Positions 62,752 to 64,000 of a stretch of DNA of 64,000 nucleotides are shown piece by piece. The stretch covers positions 7,130,001 through 7,194,000 of the forward strand of contig OZ004591.1 of NCBI GenBank assembly GCA_963924555.1, read 5' to 3'. The translations under genes were made by a program, and so were the position numbers. Position 1 is the stretch's first letter; each line of letters begins with the position of its first letter. Under the pieces are notes generated by a model that was not told where the DNA came from, did not search any database, and was given only the letters and a program-made list of their open reading frames with translations. The DNA comes from Crambe crambe. Taxonomy: Eukaryota > Porifera > Demospongiae > Poecilosclerida > Crambeidae.

Positions 62752-64000
62752 ATGGAAAAATTGTGTGGACTTGTAAGTAAAACTTAGAGATGCTGTGTCA
62801 GAATGCTAGATTGGATGGTGAGAGCACATTGTAATTTTGGCTAGCAAGCTACTGTAGACTCCATACAATGTGGCAGGATTATTGATGTCTGGTTGCATTT
62901 GGTACCTGCAGGATTCCTTACAAGTGGTGTGTCACAGGTTTTCAGATGGTGTGGATGTAGTCAAGTGTGTGTCTGGATTCATCAAGGTTTGCAAGCTTCT
63001 AGGTAGCTTGAGCAAACTGGGTCAGTGAATACTTGTGTTTTCTGATTCAGGAAGTAGGAGATGTTGAGCAGTCTTACTCAAATTCCTTGGAGAAGCTTGT
63101 CAAGAGTCACTTGTACAACTTCCATTCAAATTTTTTGACTCAGTTGCTGGGCAGCAGTCCATATGAGGAGATGGGGTGAGTGCCCACACTCACACATATT
63201 CCAATGTGATCAAAATATCTCCTCTGACCATGATAACTTAATGGATCGATATGGTGTTCTTTTTGTGCAGGACTGTGAAGCGTACTTGGTCTGAACTCGG
63301 CTCTGAACTCATCACACTGGCCAAACTCCATGCTGAGAAAGCTCAGGCATATTTGGAGAATGTTCGTAGACCTCTGTTAGACCTGGTACCAGCTCTCGAG
63401 GAAACCAGAAGAGAGGTATGATCATGTTATGTCACTATTGTGGCCACTGAATAGATGACTCCATAATAATATGGTAGTTTGTTGTAATGGCACATATATT
63501 TTGAATAGCTGAGAAACAAGATTAAACAACTTAAGGATAATTTGGATATGGCTGCTAATAAGCACCAAAAAGAGAGACAGAAGTACCTTCACATTGCTGA
63601 AAATTTAGAGAAGACCTGGAAAAGACTATGCAATTCAAGGTCACAGGACCTTGTCAATCCAAAAGCATACTTGAAGGTACATGCAATGTGTTATCTACTA
63701 GTGCTAATCTTCTAAACTTAAAGTGAAAGCTATTAACGTGTGTAAATATCAGAGTGAAGAGAGATTTGCTGTTATGAAGGCTGAGTTTTTTCTACAAGAA
63801 TTAGTGTACCGTGAGGCCCAGAGGAAGCATGTAGAGGTGCGAGAGAGCTTTGATAGAGATGTGAAAGAGTTATATAAGGTAGGTGTTGTGTGTGAAACAT
63901 GTCAGGTGTACTAAATATGTGTCCTTGACAGAATATTCATGACAAAGAAACCGAAAGAGTCAACACAATCAAGAAGTCACTTCAAGGCTTTGCAAAGTGA
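62752..64000 (+). CDS. F-BAR domain protein, 5' part only (nostrin-like)
   Basis: Plus strand, cut by the window end. MEKLCGL starts a short first exon. Then come DSLQVVCHRFSDGVDVVKCV, SGFIKEVGDVEQSYSNSLEK and LVKSHLYNFH (the FCH core), TVKRTWSELGSELITLAKLH, AEKAQAYLENVRRPLLDLVP, a long coiled coil with RNKIKQLKDNLDMAANKHQK, and MKAEFFLQELVYREAQRKHV. F-BAR proteins sense and bend membranes and link them to actin. The C-terminus, probably SH3-containing, lies outside the window, so the subfamily is uncertain. The last visible GTGA could be a splice donor rather than an in-frame stop. Confidence 0.8.

Overview
This window is animal nuclear DNA. Genes are split into many short exons, most introns are about 35-150 bp with GT..AG ends, and neighbouring genes are often separated by only 40-400 bp. 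The gene set is metazoan: EMSY, SAP130, MED4, WDR73, a GDE2-like phosphodiesterase, a Rubicon-type protein, CAB39/MO25, a GCKIII kinase, FAM133 and an F-BAR protein. Extreme compactness, plant-type pectin acetylesterase homologues, a TIR+NHL protein and many TAGCTAGCTA motifs between genes suggest a sponge, probably a demosponge of the Amphimedon type. The phylum is an inference; animal origin is firm. I see no prokaryotic, organellar or viral sequence.

Layout, left to right (start-codon to stop-codon spans). 1-10.8 kb: two divergent CFAP97-domain paralogues, EMSY (-), RAB6 (+, with two alternative copies of one exon), WDR73 (-), CAB39 (+). 11-22 kb: TFIIF-beta (-), an unrecognised Ser/Arg/Lys-rich nuclear protein (-), profilin (+), CSN6 (-), FAM133-like (-), an RNF13-type RING ligase (+), EFCAB11 (-). 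22-33.4 kb: eIF4A (+), TIR-NHL protein (-), NCBP2/CBP20 (+), CTP:phosphocholine cytidylyltransferase (-), GDE2-like GDPD protein (+), NSE4 (-), UBE2G2 (+). 33.7-48.7 kb: GCKIII kinase (-), DAW1 (+), SAP130 (-), MED4 (+), aldo-keto reductase (+), UIF-like mRNA export adaptor (+). 48.9-64 kb: pectin acetylesterase cluster (- ; two intact genes between two broken copies), Rubicon-like (-), cAMP-receptor-like 7TM receptor (+), an intronless degenerate EEP-fold protein (+), IFT57 (-), and the 5' part of an F-BAR gene (+).

The genes are mostly unrelated housekeeping functions, arranged as alternating divergent and convergent pairs, so about a dozen short intergenic gaps probably act as bidirectional promoters. 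Some loose functional groupings exist: cilium genes (two CFAP97D, DAW1, IFT57), SIN3/HDAC-linked repressors (EMSY, SAP130), general Pol II factors (TFIIF-beta, MED4), mRNA cap/export/translation factors (NCBP2, UIF-like, eIF4A), and MO25 with a kinase of the family it activates.

The most interesting items are the TIR-NHL protein with an apparently intact NADase glutamate, the mutually exclusive RAB6 exons only 33 bp apart, the plant-type pectin acetylesterase cluster, the EEP-fold probable pseudoenzyme, and a family of about 100-150 bp inverted-repeat elements in at least four introns. Exon joins were read by eye from frame, splice consensus and family similarity; no transcript evidence was available.
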